Source: Sedimenticola hydrogenitrophicus (lineage in GTDB: Bacteria > Pseudomonadota > Gammaproteobacteria > Chromatiales > Chromatiaceae). Taken from it: a stretch of 64,000 bases of DNA. Shown here in pieces: positions 45,072 through 52,620 of this stretch. Position 1 is the stretch's first letter, and each line of letters begins with the position of its first letter. The stretch is from positions 1 through 64,000 of the forward strand of contig NZ_JANIOA010000001.1 of assembly GCF_025175675.1 (NCBI RefSeq), read 5' to 3'. The position numbers were made by a program, and so were the translations under genes. Below the pieces are notes generated by a model, which searched no databases, had not been told where the DNA came from, and saw only the letters and a program-made list of their open reading frames with translations.

Positions 45072-45881
45072 ATGAACCAGACTCTCGTTGCTTTTCTCGC
45101 CATTGCCGGCTATCTCGCCAGCGGGACCATTATCGCCATCCGGCTGTTCTCGGATCGGACGGGGAAAACCCTCCCCCGCTATCCAGGGATCGCCTTGGGC
45201 ATGGCGGGTGCCGCCCTACACGCGCTCCTGCTGTACCAGGGCATGGACAGCGAAGGCGGGCTGAATTTCAATTTCTTCGGTGCCGCTTCCCTGATCGCCT
45301 GGACCATCATCCTGCTGCTGATGCTGTCGGCACTGACCAAGCCGGTGGAAAATCTCGGGATCACCCTGTTACCGCTGGCGGCCCTGACCATCGCCCTGGA
45401 CATGCACTTCCCCGCGGACCATATCCTGGCGGCCGATTCACCCTGGGCACTGCGCATCCATGTGCTGATCTCCCTGCTGGCCTACAGCCTGCTGGCCATG
45501 GCCAGCGTCCAGGCCATCCTGCTGGCGATTCAGGACTATCATCTGCGCCACCGCCACCCCGGGGGGTTCATCCGCGCCTTGCCGCCACTGCAGACCATGG
45601 AAGCCCTGCTGTTCGAGATGATCGGGCTCGGCTTTATCCTGCTCACCGTGGCACTGCTGAGTGGTTTCGTCTTTCTGGATGACCTGTTCGCGCAACATCT
45701 GGCTCACAAGACCATACTCTCCATCGCCGCCTGGCTGGTATTCGGTATGCTGTTGTGGGGACGCCACCGTTCCGGCTGGCGCGGCCCGAAGGCGCTGAGT
45801 TGGACACTGGCGGGGTTCGTGGTGCTGATGCTGGCCTATTTCGGCAGCAAATTCGTGCTGGAGGTGGTTATCCCATCCTGA
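45072..45881 (+). CDS. CcsA/HemX-like cytochrome c assembly-type membrane protein
   Basis: A 269-aa inner-membrane protein with about eight hydrophobic helices. Conserved are the histidine/tryptophan region SPWALRIHVLISLLAYSLLA and the C-terminal AWLVFGMLLWGRHRSGWRGP, typical of the cytochrome c assembly protein (CcsA/YpjD/HemX) family found next to ffh in proteobacteria. The precise role, heme handling or cytochrome assembly, is not settled for this subgroup. Start ATG 45072. Confidence 0.9.
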   Translation: MNQTLVAFLAIAGYLASGTIIAIRLFSDRTGKTLPRYPGIALGMAGAALHALLLYQGMDSEGGLNFNFFGAASLIAWTIILLLMLSALTKPVENLGITLLPLAALTIALDMHFPADHILAADSPWALRIHVLISLLAYSLLAMASVQAILLAIQDYHLRHRHPGGFIRALPPLQTMEALLFEMIGLGFILLTVALLSGFVFLDDLFAQHLAHKTILSIAAWLVFGMLLWGRHRSGWRGPKALSWTLAGFVVLMLAYFGSKFVLEVVIPS

Positions 45882-45917
45882 CCACCGGACACGGGGGTCG
45901 GAGCCTTGTAGTAACGG

Positions 45918-45998
45918 GTAGGATGCGGTGAGAAAAACGAACCGTATCGGTCCGGGCCTACGCAAACGGTGCGGTTCGCAAGCTCACCGGCACCCTGC
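45918..45998. repeat. GTAGGATGCGGTGAG palindromic repeat
   Basis: GTAGGATGCGGTGAGAAAAA ... GGTGCGGTTCGCAAGCTCAC, between the CcsA-like gene and fliT. A half GGGGTCGGAG repeat lies just before it (about 45894). Confidence 0.8.
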
Positions 45999-46050
45999 GA
46001 CTTGTTCCCGGGACACGCAGCGGGCTCGGCCCGCCCTATTGATGGTGGAT

Positions 46051-46380
46051 TTATCCCCGCGAGGTATCCTGGTAGGCCCGGGTGGCTACCCGGCCCTGGT
46101 TCATCTTGCCGAGGATTTTGCCTATCTCCTGCTGCTGCGCCTGGGCCAACTGCATGAGCTGTTTGTCCAGATCCAGAATCACCCGGATCTGCCGGGCGGC
46201 CTCATCCGCAGCCCCAGCCCCCGCTGCCGTAGCCCCCGCAGCCATAACCCCCAGATCCAGCGGAAACGCCTGCTCGATCATCCGTTGGCGCTCAACCTGT
46301 CGCTCGGTCAGCTGCTCCCACTCACCCTGGCGGGCCAGCGACAGCATCTGTTCAGAGAGGCTAACTATTTGACTGAGCAC
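46051..46380 (-). CDS. fliT: FliT-like flagellar chaperone
   Basis: A 109-aa helical protein after fliS. MLSQIVSLSEQMLSLARQGE, WEQLTERQVERQRMIEQAF and DLDKQLMQLAQAQQQEIGKI are typical of FliT, an export chaperone for FliD. An alanine/glycine stretch (AAGATAAGAGAADEAA) interrupts the centre. Last gene of the fliD-fliS-fliT run. Confidence 0.8.
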   Translation of the reverse strand: MLSQIVSLSEQMLSLARQGEWEQLTERQVERQRMIEQAFPLDLGVMAAGATAAGAGAADEAARQIRVILDLDKQLMQLAQAQQQEIGKILGKMNQGRVATRAYQDTSRG

Positions 46381-46389
46381 GGCCGGTTC

Positions 46390-46812
46390 TCAGAGCGCCG
46401 TCTGCCGGTTTTCCGTATCCAACTGCGCCGGGATCACGTCCCAGGCGGATTTTACCTCCAGCAGCAGTGACGACACCTCATCCAGAATCGCCGGGTCATT
46501 CTTGAGTCCGGCCTCTCCCAGGCGGCGCACCATGTAGTCATACAGGTCATCCAGGTTCCGCGACAGCTCGCCACCGGCCTCCATATCCAGACTGCTCTGC
46601 AGACCGCTGATGATGGAGATAGCCCAGCTGATAAAGCGCCCCTTGTCGGCCGGTTCACTTCTCAGCATATGCCCCTTGGCGGCGGCGATCTTGTCCAGCG
46701 CGCCCTCCATCAGCATCTGCACCAGGCGGTGCGGTGTGGCATCCTCGACTCCGGACTTGACGCTGACGCTCTTGTATTGAGACAAGGCACTTTTCATTCT
46801 TGATTTTACCAT
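46390..46812 (-). CDS. fliS: Flagellin export chaperone FliS
   Basis: A 140-aa helical chaperone that binds the flagellin C-terminus. ALSQYKSVSVKSGVEDATPH, LVQMLMEGALDKIAAAKGHM and LDDLYDYMVRRLGEAGLKND match FliS. I start at ATG 46812 because GGTGGAG lies 6 nt ahead; an in-frame GTG four codons upstream is alternative. Confidence 0.93.
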   Translation of the reverse strand: MVKSRMKSALSQYKSVSVKSGVEDATPHRLVQMLMEGALDKIAAAKGHMLRSEPADKGRFISWAISIISGLQSSLDMEAGGELSRNLDDLYDYMVRRLGEAGLKNDPAILDEVSSLLLEVKSAWDVIPAQLDTENRQTAL

Positions 46813-46864
46813 TGGGTACTCCACCTGATTTCGTTATCCTGATGACCCAGCCTTGGGCAAGTTA

Positions 46865-48226
46865 TCATTTCCTGCTGCCACTCAACAGGTTGGACAGGCT
46901 GTCCAACTGGCTTGTTAAATAGTTACTGGTTGTCTGCATGTTTGACATCAAGGTATCCAGCGCCTCGAACTGGCTGCGAATCCGCGCCTCGGTCGATATC
47001 AATCGCTGTTCCAGCAGACTTCTGTTGCGCGCAATCCGGGTAACCTCGCTCTTGGCGCCATCAACAATGCTGTCGATCACGCCGCCACTTTGCAGGAACG
47101 AGTCGAGCATGCCATCCATTTTCGCCGCAAAGCCACTATTTTCATCAGTAAAGAATTGAATAATGCTCTCCGGATCATCCTGCATGGCCGCGGTCAGATC
47201 GGCGCTGGTCAATTTCATCCCCCCGCCCTCTTTGGTGGTAATGCCAAGCTCGGCCACATATGAGAAGTTCCCCAACCCCTTCAGCCCGGTGTTGAGTATG
47301 GAGCTGATCTGGGTCTCGATGCTGCGCATCACGCTACTATTTCCGCTGCCACCGGAGGAGATGGATTTAATCTGCTTCAGCACATCATTCAATGAATTGA
47401 CAAAACTGTTGACCGCACTGGTGGCTTGGGAGGTATCGGCACTGATGGTGATATCCCCGCTTCCCTCTGACTTCAGATCAAGCGAGACACCCGCGATGGC
47501 GTCGCTGATGCTGTTGCTGCTGCGGGTGACGGATACCCCGTCGATGGTCACCGAGGCGTCCAGCGCATTTTCCGTGGCCAGCACGACCCCGTCGCCATCC
47601 CGGTTCAGCATCGAGAAGTTAAATGTTGATGCGTTCAGGGTCCCGCCGAACGAGAGCTGCACGCGATTATCGTATCCCACGCTATCGGAGGTCAGGGTCA
47701 GGGTCTGCAGATCATTGTCCCCGGTGATCAGACCCGCCGTAACGCCGGTGGTATTCAGCTCATCGTTAATGGCCGTCTGAATCTGCTGCAATGTCTTGGC
47801 CGTGGAGAGATCCAGGGTAAAACTCTTCTCACCCACCGTCAGGGTCATCTCGTCGCCGGCGGTGCCGCCGAAAGTGGCCGTATCGGCAAACTCGGAGGAA
47901 CCCGTCTTATGGGCCTGGGCCAGGCGGTTGACCGTCACCGCATAACTGGCGGCCGTGGAACCTGTACTGGATGTCGCCGTGAACACGGCACTGTCGGACG
48001 ACTTGGTCGACATGGCGCGAAAGGTATCTTCCTTACCCAGCGCGGTCAGCGAGGACTGCAGACTGGAAAGCGCGCTTTTGAAGCTCCCCATGGCCGAAAT
48101 ATTGGCCTGAACCTTCGCCTCTTTGGTATTCAATACCGTCAGAGGGCGCTGTTCAATCGCCATCAGCTGGGTCACGATGGAGTTGACATCCAACCCTGAT
48201 CCCAACCCTGGAGATGAAATGGTCAT
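46865..48226 (-). CDS. fliD: Flagellar hook-associated protein 2 (FliD, filament cap)
   Basis: Cap protein that folds flagellin at the filament tip. The 453-aa protein has the N-terminal SPGLGSGLDVNSIVTQLMAI, a middle variable region, and the C-terminal coiled coil LISTEARIRSQFEALDTLMS, NMQTTSNYLTSQLDSLSNLL. It is of normal length. Upstream lies an unusual array of GGGGTCGGAGTCA repeats. Confidence 0.96.
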   Translation of the reverse strand: MTISSPGLGSGLDVNSIVTQLMAIEQRPLTVLNTKEAKVQANISAMGSFKSALSSLQSSLTALGKEDTFRAMSTKSSDSAVFTATSSTGSTAASYAVTVNRLAQAHKTGSSEFADTATFGGTAGDEMTLTVGEKSFTLDLSTAKTLQQIQTAINDELNTTGVTAGLITGDNDLQTLTLTSDSVGYDNRVQLSFGGTLNASTFNFSMLNRDGDGVVLATENALDASVTIDGVSVTRSSNSISDAIAGVSLDLKSEGSGDITISADTSQATSAVNSFVNSLNDVLKQIKSISSGGSGNSSVMRSIETQISSILNTGLKGLGNFSYVAELGITTKEGGGMKLTSADLTAAMQDDPESIIQFFTDENSGFAAKMDGMLDSFLQSGGVIDSIVDGAKSEVTRIARNRSLLEQRLISTEARIRSQFEALDTLMSNMQTTSNYLTSQLDSLSNLLSGSRK

Positions 48227-48501
48227 ACAGGCTTCCTCGATGATTGAGCCACAGGGGTCGGAGTCAATCCGTCCAAACCCATTCTTTCTGCGATGCGACA
48301 GGGGTCGCGACGACAGGGGTCGGAGTCAAGCCGCCTTCCAACCCTGCAAATTTTTCCTCGGTCGGTCGAGCGGCTTGACTCCGACCCCGCCGTCCAAATT
48401 TTTCCTCGGTCGGTCGGGCGGCTTGACTCCGACCCCGCCACACTTTGGGACACCCCGTGGGCGCCGTAATCAGCCGGGACATCCCTGTCACCAGCCTTTG
48501 G
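48227..48501. repeat. Amplified GGGGTCGGAGTCA repeat array between flaG and fliD
   Basis: GGGGTCGGAGTCA at 48254 and 48315 and its complement TGACTCCGACCCC at about 48376 and 48424. A 48-bp unit with TTTTTCCTCGGTCGGTCG, CGGCTTGACTCCGACCCC is duplicated in tandem (48351 and 48399). No gene. Confidence 0.85.
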
Positions 48502-48933
48502 TTATGCCTTGCCCTGGAACAGCCAAGAGACACTTTCATTACTGCCGCTGAAAATGGCCTCACTCGTCTCCTTGAGTCTTTGTTGCATGGCCAGAACCTC
48601 TTCCGAGGGGATACTCCGAATCGTCTGTCCCGACTCCTTGTCTATGACCTTGATCACAGTCTTCCCGCTCTCTTCATCTACGGAAAACTCCAACTGACGC
48701 TGTATGGACTGGGCAAAATCGTTCAGCTCTCCTACTGCCGCGTCGATTGCCTGTCCGTCCACCTTCGAGGATGGTTTTTCGGCCGCCTTCGCCTCATCGC
48801 CGGATCGAGGCTGTCCAACCGGGACCATCGTCTTGATGGCAGAACTCTCCCGCACCACGCCGGTACTCGTTGAAGCTCCTTTGGGCTGGGTAGCGACGCT
48901 ACTCAGCACACTTTGAGAGATTTCATTCACCAT
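48502..48933 (-). CDS. flaG: FlaG family protein
   Basis: A 143-aa protein with a disordered first half and the FlaG core ELNDFAQSIQRQLEFSVDEE, SGKTVIKVIDKESGQTIRSI, PSEEVLAMQQRLKE. FlaG affects filament length in several bacteria. It lies directly after fliC and before fliD, the usual place. Confidence 0.92.
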   Translation of the reverse strand: MVNEISQSVLSSVATQPKGASTSTGVVRESSAIKTMVPVGQPRSGDEAKAAEKPSSKVDGQAIDAAVGELNDFAQSIQRQLEFSVDEESGKTVIKVIDKESGQTIRSIPSEEVLAMQQRLKETSEAIFSGSNESVSWLFQGKA

Positions 48934-48997
48934 GGCGATCTCCTAGTCTACGCGGGGAGCGCCAGGCCTACTTCTCCTGTCGCCCCCCGTGTCCATG

Positions 48998-50833
48998 TTA
49001 CTGGAGAAGTGACAGCACGCTCTGCGGCAGCGCATTCGCCTGGGAAACCATCGCCACACCCGCCTGCTGCAGGATCTGCGCCCGGGTCAGGTTCGCCGTC
49101 TCCGCGGCGAAGTCGGCATCCAGGATACGTGACCGCGCGGCACTGAGGTTCTCCGAGGCGGTGCTCAGGTTCGCCATGGTGGACTCGAAGCGGTTCTGCA
49201 CCGCACCCAGGTCCGCCCGGTTGCTGGAGATCTGGGCCAGGGCGCCGTCGATGACTGCGATCGCCGAGTTGGCCCCAGCAACGGTTGAGACATCTACAGC
49301 GCTCAGTTTTGACAGACCTATAGTCAACGTAGAAAAGCCTGCATCAGTCAGACCGGAGCCCGTCCCAGTGAGTGTAAAGCTCTCAGAAGCGTTCAGGGTC
49401 AGGGTGCCGCCTGTGATATTGGTCAATTGAGCACCAGCAGCCGTATTATCAGCACTCGTGGTAGCGTAAGCAAGGTTAGCGCCGGCTTCGGTAATTACAC
49501 GACCAACGGTGGCAGCTGCACCCGCACGCGTATCAGCGATGGACACAACGCCCGCAAGAGCCGTAGCAGTCAATGGCAATAACGCACTACTTGTTTGAGA
49601 GTCGGCCTTAGCGAGATTGAAGGCGGCAAGAGTGTTGGATGCCAACGTGCCAACTGTGCCTAGGTCACCGGTAGCCACCCCTATAGTCACAGATGTTGCA
49701 GAGTTTACAGCAGTGGTGCCGTTTTCATCGATGTCAAAAGTAATGCCATTTATAACAAACGACTCTCCATCAATCGCAGCCCCACTAAACGTCAGTGTAT
49801 CAGCGACTGTCGTTGCCGCTGTGCCGCCAGAAGTTGCCGTTAACCCAGTGGCATTCAAGACACGGGTTGCAGCCGCGCCACTTGCCGAAACCAGAGAGAT
49901 ATCGCGTCCTTCGCTGGAAGCCAGCGACAGCGCGCCTGTAGCGGCATCAAAAGTAGCTGAAACACCAGTCTGTGAACTCAGCGCATTAATGGCCGTAGCT
50001 ACATTTGAGCCTTGATCTGCGCCAGTCGCTTGAGCTGGAATCGCACCGAGGGAGATGCCGTTAATGCTAAGGTCCCCTGCATCGATGCTTGAGCCCGCAA
50101 TAGGTGCAACACCCGTAACGCTTGTAGAAGCGGTAGCAGTAACGCCGGTGGTGGCAGAAGCAGCATTGATAGCCGCGGCCTTTGAGGCGGCGCTACCCGC
50201 GGTAAAGCCAGGAGACTGAGCGCTACGGTCGGTGGAAGCGCCTATCTGGGTGCCGTTGATGGAAATATAATTGGACGTGCTAAATGCGGTAGTTGAAACA
50301 GCCGTTCCTGCACCACCATAAGAACCAAGAGTATCGGTGGTTGCACCCGCAACACTTACATTAATGGTTTGGTTGGCGTTAGCGCCGACCTGGAACTGTG
50401 ACGCCTGGAAGGAGCCATCGATGATGTTCTGGCCGTTGAACTGGGTGGAAGTGGCGGTACGCTGGATCTCGGAGAGCAGCTGATTCACCTCGGAGTTCAG
50501 GGCCGCGCGGTCGGAGGCCGAGTTGGTGGAGTTGGCCGACTGGATCGCCAGCTCACGGATACGCTGCAGGTTGTTGGACGATTCCGACAGGGCGCCCTCG
50601 GCCGTCTGGGCCAGGGAGATACCGTCGTTGGCGTTACGTACCGCCTGGTTCAGACCGCGGATCTGCGAGGTCATCCGGTCGGTAATGGCCAGGCCGGCCG
50701 CGTCGTCCTTGGCGCTGTTGATGCGCAGGCCGGAGGAGAGACGCTGAATCGCGGTATTCAGTGAGGATTGTGATTTGTTCAGGTTACGCTGTGCGGTCAG
50801 GGACAGCACGTTAGAGTTAATGACCTGTGCCAT
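48998..50833 (-). CDS. fliC: Flagellin (FliC)
   Basis: Filament subunit of 611 aa. Conserved D0/D1 ends: MAQVINSNVLSLTAQRNLNK, SQSSLNTAIQRLSSGLRINS, AKDDAAGLAI, TDRMTSQIRGLNQAVRNAND at the start and ENLSAARSRILDADFAAETA, NLTRAQILQQAGVAMVSQAN, ALPQSVLSLLQ at the end. The middle 300 or so residues are a large variable D2/D3 region rich in A, T, S and G (for example VTATASTSVTGVAPIAGSSI), with less GC-biased codons than the ends. It is larger than many gammaproteobacterial flagellins (about 400-500 aa). A sigma-28-type promoter lies about 110 nt upstream. Confidence 0.98.
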   Translation of the reverse strand: MAQVINSNVLSLTAQRNLNKSQSSLNTAIQRLSSGLRINSAKDDAAGLAITDRMTSQIRGLNQAVRNANDGISLAQTAEGALSESSNNLQRIRELAIQSANSTNSASDRAALNSEVNQLLSEIQRTATSTQFNGQNIIDGSFQASQFQVGANANQTINVSVAGATTDTLGSYGGAGTAVSTTAFSTSNYISINGTQIGASTDRSAQSPGFTAGSAASKAAAINAASATTGVTATASTSVTGVAPIAGSSIDAGDLSINGISLGAIPAQATGADQGSNVATAINALSSQTGVSATFDAATGALSLASSEGRDISLVSASGAAATRVLNATGLTATSGGTAATTVADTLTFSGAAIDGESFVINGITFDIDENGTTAVNSATSVTIGVATGDLGTVGTLASNTLAAFNLAKADSQTSSALLPLTATALAGVVSIADTRAGAAATVGRVITEAGANLAYATTSADNTAAGAQLTNITGGTLTLNASESFTLTGTGSGLTDAGFSTLTIGLSKLSAVDVSTVAGANSAIAVIDGALAQISSNRADLGAVQNRFESTMANLSTASENLSAARSRILDADFAAETANLTRAQILQQAGVAMVSQANALPQSVLSLLQ

Positions 50834-50944
50834 TGTCTTGCTCCTTATTCCCCTTTAGCAACCACGTCGGGTGCCCTCGGGGTCAGGTTGATGATTGGCG
50901 GATATATCTGATTATTGATCTGATATTTACCGCCTCCGATGTCT

Positions 50945-50971
50945 GTAACGGCCATCCCGAGGGATTCTTTA
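50945..50971 (-). promoter_or_regulatory. Candidate sigma-28 (FliA) promoter of fliC
   Basis: The minus strand reads TAAAGAAT (50964-50971), exactly 11 nt, then GCCGTTAC (50945-50952). The consensus is TAAAGTTT-N11-GCCGATAA. Spacing is exact and most positions match, about 112 nt before the fliC ATG. Confidence 0.72.
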
Positions 50972-51089
50972 AGGGAAAAAACAAAAAATCTTGTGAATGC
51001 CATTACAAAAAATACCCGTCTGTTTTTTGTTTAAAAATCAGTTATGTAGATGCGCACGTCTTCTGGAACCAACCTACGGCCTGCCACCT

Positions 51090-51139
51090 GTAGGAGTGGC
51101 GCCCTCGCCGCGATTCGGCCCGGGGGCGGGCCTCCTACA
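51090..51139. repeat. GTAGGAGTGGCGCC REP-like palindrome
   Basis: TGTAGGAGTGGCGCCCTCGC ... GCGGGCCTCCTACA. A second copy, GCAGGAGTGGCGCC ... GGCCTCCTGCA, is at about 51340-51386. Confidence 0.8.
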
Positions 51140-51199
51140 GTGCCCAGTGCGTAGGCTGGGGTGAGCCTGCGAAACTCAACAAATACCCCTTAATCGCCA

Positions 51200-51269
51200 G
51201 GGGTCGGAGTCAGGCTATCCACCCATGCCGGCCTCATCCCGATAATCGCTCCGCCTGACTCCGACCCCG
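51200..51269. repeat. GGGGTCGGAGTCA palindromic repeat
   Basis: GGGGTCGGAGTCAGGC ... GCCTGACTCCGACCCC. Confidence 0.85.
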
Positions 51270-51339
51270 TATTGCTCAATCGGATGGCGGTGGATGCGCA
51301 AGCTTATCCACCCTACAAACACTGCAATCCACCACCTGC

Positions 51340-51386
51340 AGGAGTGGCGCCCCGCCGCGAAATCGGCCCGGGGCCGGCCTCCTGCA
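51340..51386. repeat. GCAGGAGTGGCGCC REP-like palindrome, downstream of flgL
   Basis: Second copy of the 51090 repeat, directly after the flgL stop; it may stabilise or end the transcript. Confidence 0.75.
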
Positions 51387-51394
51387 AGGGGTTG

Positions 51395-52618
51395 TTACAG
51401 GTAATTAAACAGGGAAAGCCCCTTCACCTTCACAAACGCCTGCTGTGCCGCCTGGAGCGCGGTCATCTGGGCCTCGAAGCGGGAGATTGCCGAGGCATAG
51501 TCCAGGTCCTGCTCCTCCGAACGCTGGGTCTCCAGGTTCAGTTTAAGATCCTCGTTCACCGTCTTCTGCTCCTCGATGGCGTTCAGACGCCCGCCCACCG
51601 AGGTTTTTGCCTCGATCACCGCCTCCAGGGCCAGATCCACATCGGTGATATAGCGGGTGACCGAGTCGCCGGCCTCCAGCGTACTGACCAGCTGATCGAG
51701 TGTCTCAAACACGCTGCGCCGGGAGGTTACCGGGGGGGTGGTGCCGGTGGTCAGGCCGGTATTGGCCGTGGTGGCCGTGCCGGCCAGGGTCACATCGATC
51801 CCGGTTCCGCCGATCGAGGTCAGGGTCAGGGTGTTGGCAGGGCCGCTCTCGGCGGTGACGCCGGTCTCACCACTGATCGCATTAATGGCATCCCGCAGCT
51901 GGGTCGCACGTTCGGCCGGATCGGCGGCCAGGGGCAAGGCGCCGATACTGATGGCGCCGTTGCCATTGCCGCCGTCAATGGTGATATCACCCGCGGTGAT
52001 GGCTGCGGGCGCCGGATCGGTCGGGGCCACCACATTGACCGTGGTGACAGGCCCGGTGGCCACGTTCATGAAGAGACCAAAACCGTTGTCGCCGTCGGCC
52101 ACGGTACGGCCCGGGGCAATCTGCAGCTCCCGCTGGCCGTTGTCGCCATTGTAGGTGTAGACGCCCGCGCCATAGGTGAAGGGCCGGGTGCCGGTCTGAT
52201 AGCCGGAAAAGATGTACTCGCCATTGCTGTCCTTGGCATTGGCCATGGAGAACAGTTGATCACGTAATTGCCTGACCTCGACCGCAATGGCGCCCTTGTC
52301 GGTGGGTGACAGTACGTCGTTGTTGCCCTGGACCGTCAACTCCCTGGCCCGTTGCAGCAGGTTGGTTATCCCGTTCAGCGACCCCTCCTCCGTCTCCAGA
52401 CGCGAGGTGAGCCGGTCGATATTATTCTGATACTGGGAGACGGTCTCCACCGCCCCGTTGAGCCCGAGGACCCGGACCGCGCTGGCGGGATCGTCTGCCG
52501 GCGTCAGCACCCGCCGGCCAGTGGAGAGTTGCAGCTGGGTATTGCTCAGATCACTCTGCTGCCTGAGCATGGCGCTGAGGGAGCGTTCGGTGATCATCTG
52601 GGTCGATATGCGTATCAT
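51395..52618 (-). CDS. flgL: Flagellar hook-associated protein 3 (FlgL)
   Basis: Hook-filament junction protein of 407 aa. RISTQMITERSLSAMLRQQS and NTQLQLSTGRRVLTPADDPA at the N-terminus and DYASAISRFEAQMTALQAAQ at the C-terminus are typical. The middle contains a flagellin-like variable insert. Two nt after flgK. Confidence 0.95.
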   Translation of the reverse strand: MIRISTQMITERSLSAMLRQQSDLSNTQLQLSTGRRVLTPADDPASAVRVLGLNGAVETVSQYQNNIDRLTSRLETEEGSLNGITNLLQRARELTVQGNNDVLSPTDKGAIAVEVRQLRDQLFSMANAKDSNGEYIFSGYQTGTRPFTYGAGVYTYNGDNGQRELQIAPGRTVADGDNGFGLFMNVATGPVTTVNVVAPTDPAPAAITAGDITIDGGNGNGAISIGALPLAADPAERATQLRDAINAISGETGVTAESGPANTLTLTSIGGTGIDVTLAGTATTANTGLTTGTTPPVTSRRSVFETLDQLVSTLEAGDSVTRYITDVDLALEAVIEAKTSVGGRLNAIEEQKTVNEDLKLNLETQRSEEQDLDYASAISRFEAQMTALQAAQQAFVKVKGLSLFNYL

Positions 52619-52620
52619 AA

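Larger units (their letters stand above)
50834..51394. other. 561-nt intergenic region between fliC and flgL
   Basis: It contains the fliC promoter (50945-50971), a GTAGGAGTGGCGCC palindrome (about 51090-51139), a GGGGTCGGAGTCA palindrome (51200-51269), a CTTATCCACC repeat (about 51283-51320) and a GCAGGAGTGGCGCC palindrome (about 51340-51386). Confidence 0.75.

Noticed and set aside
48254-48437. CRISPR array
   Set aside because: The repeats are inverted as well as direct, there is no regular spacer pattern and no cas gene.
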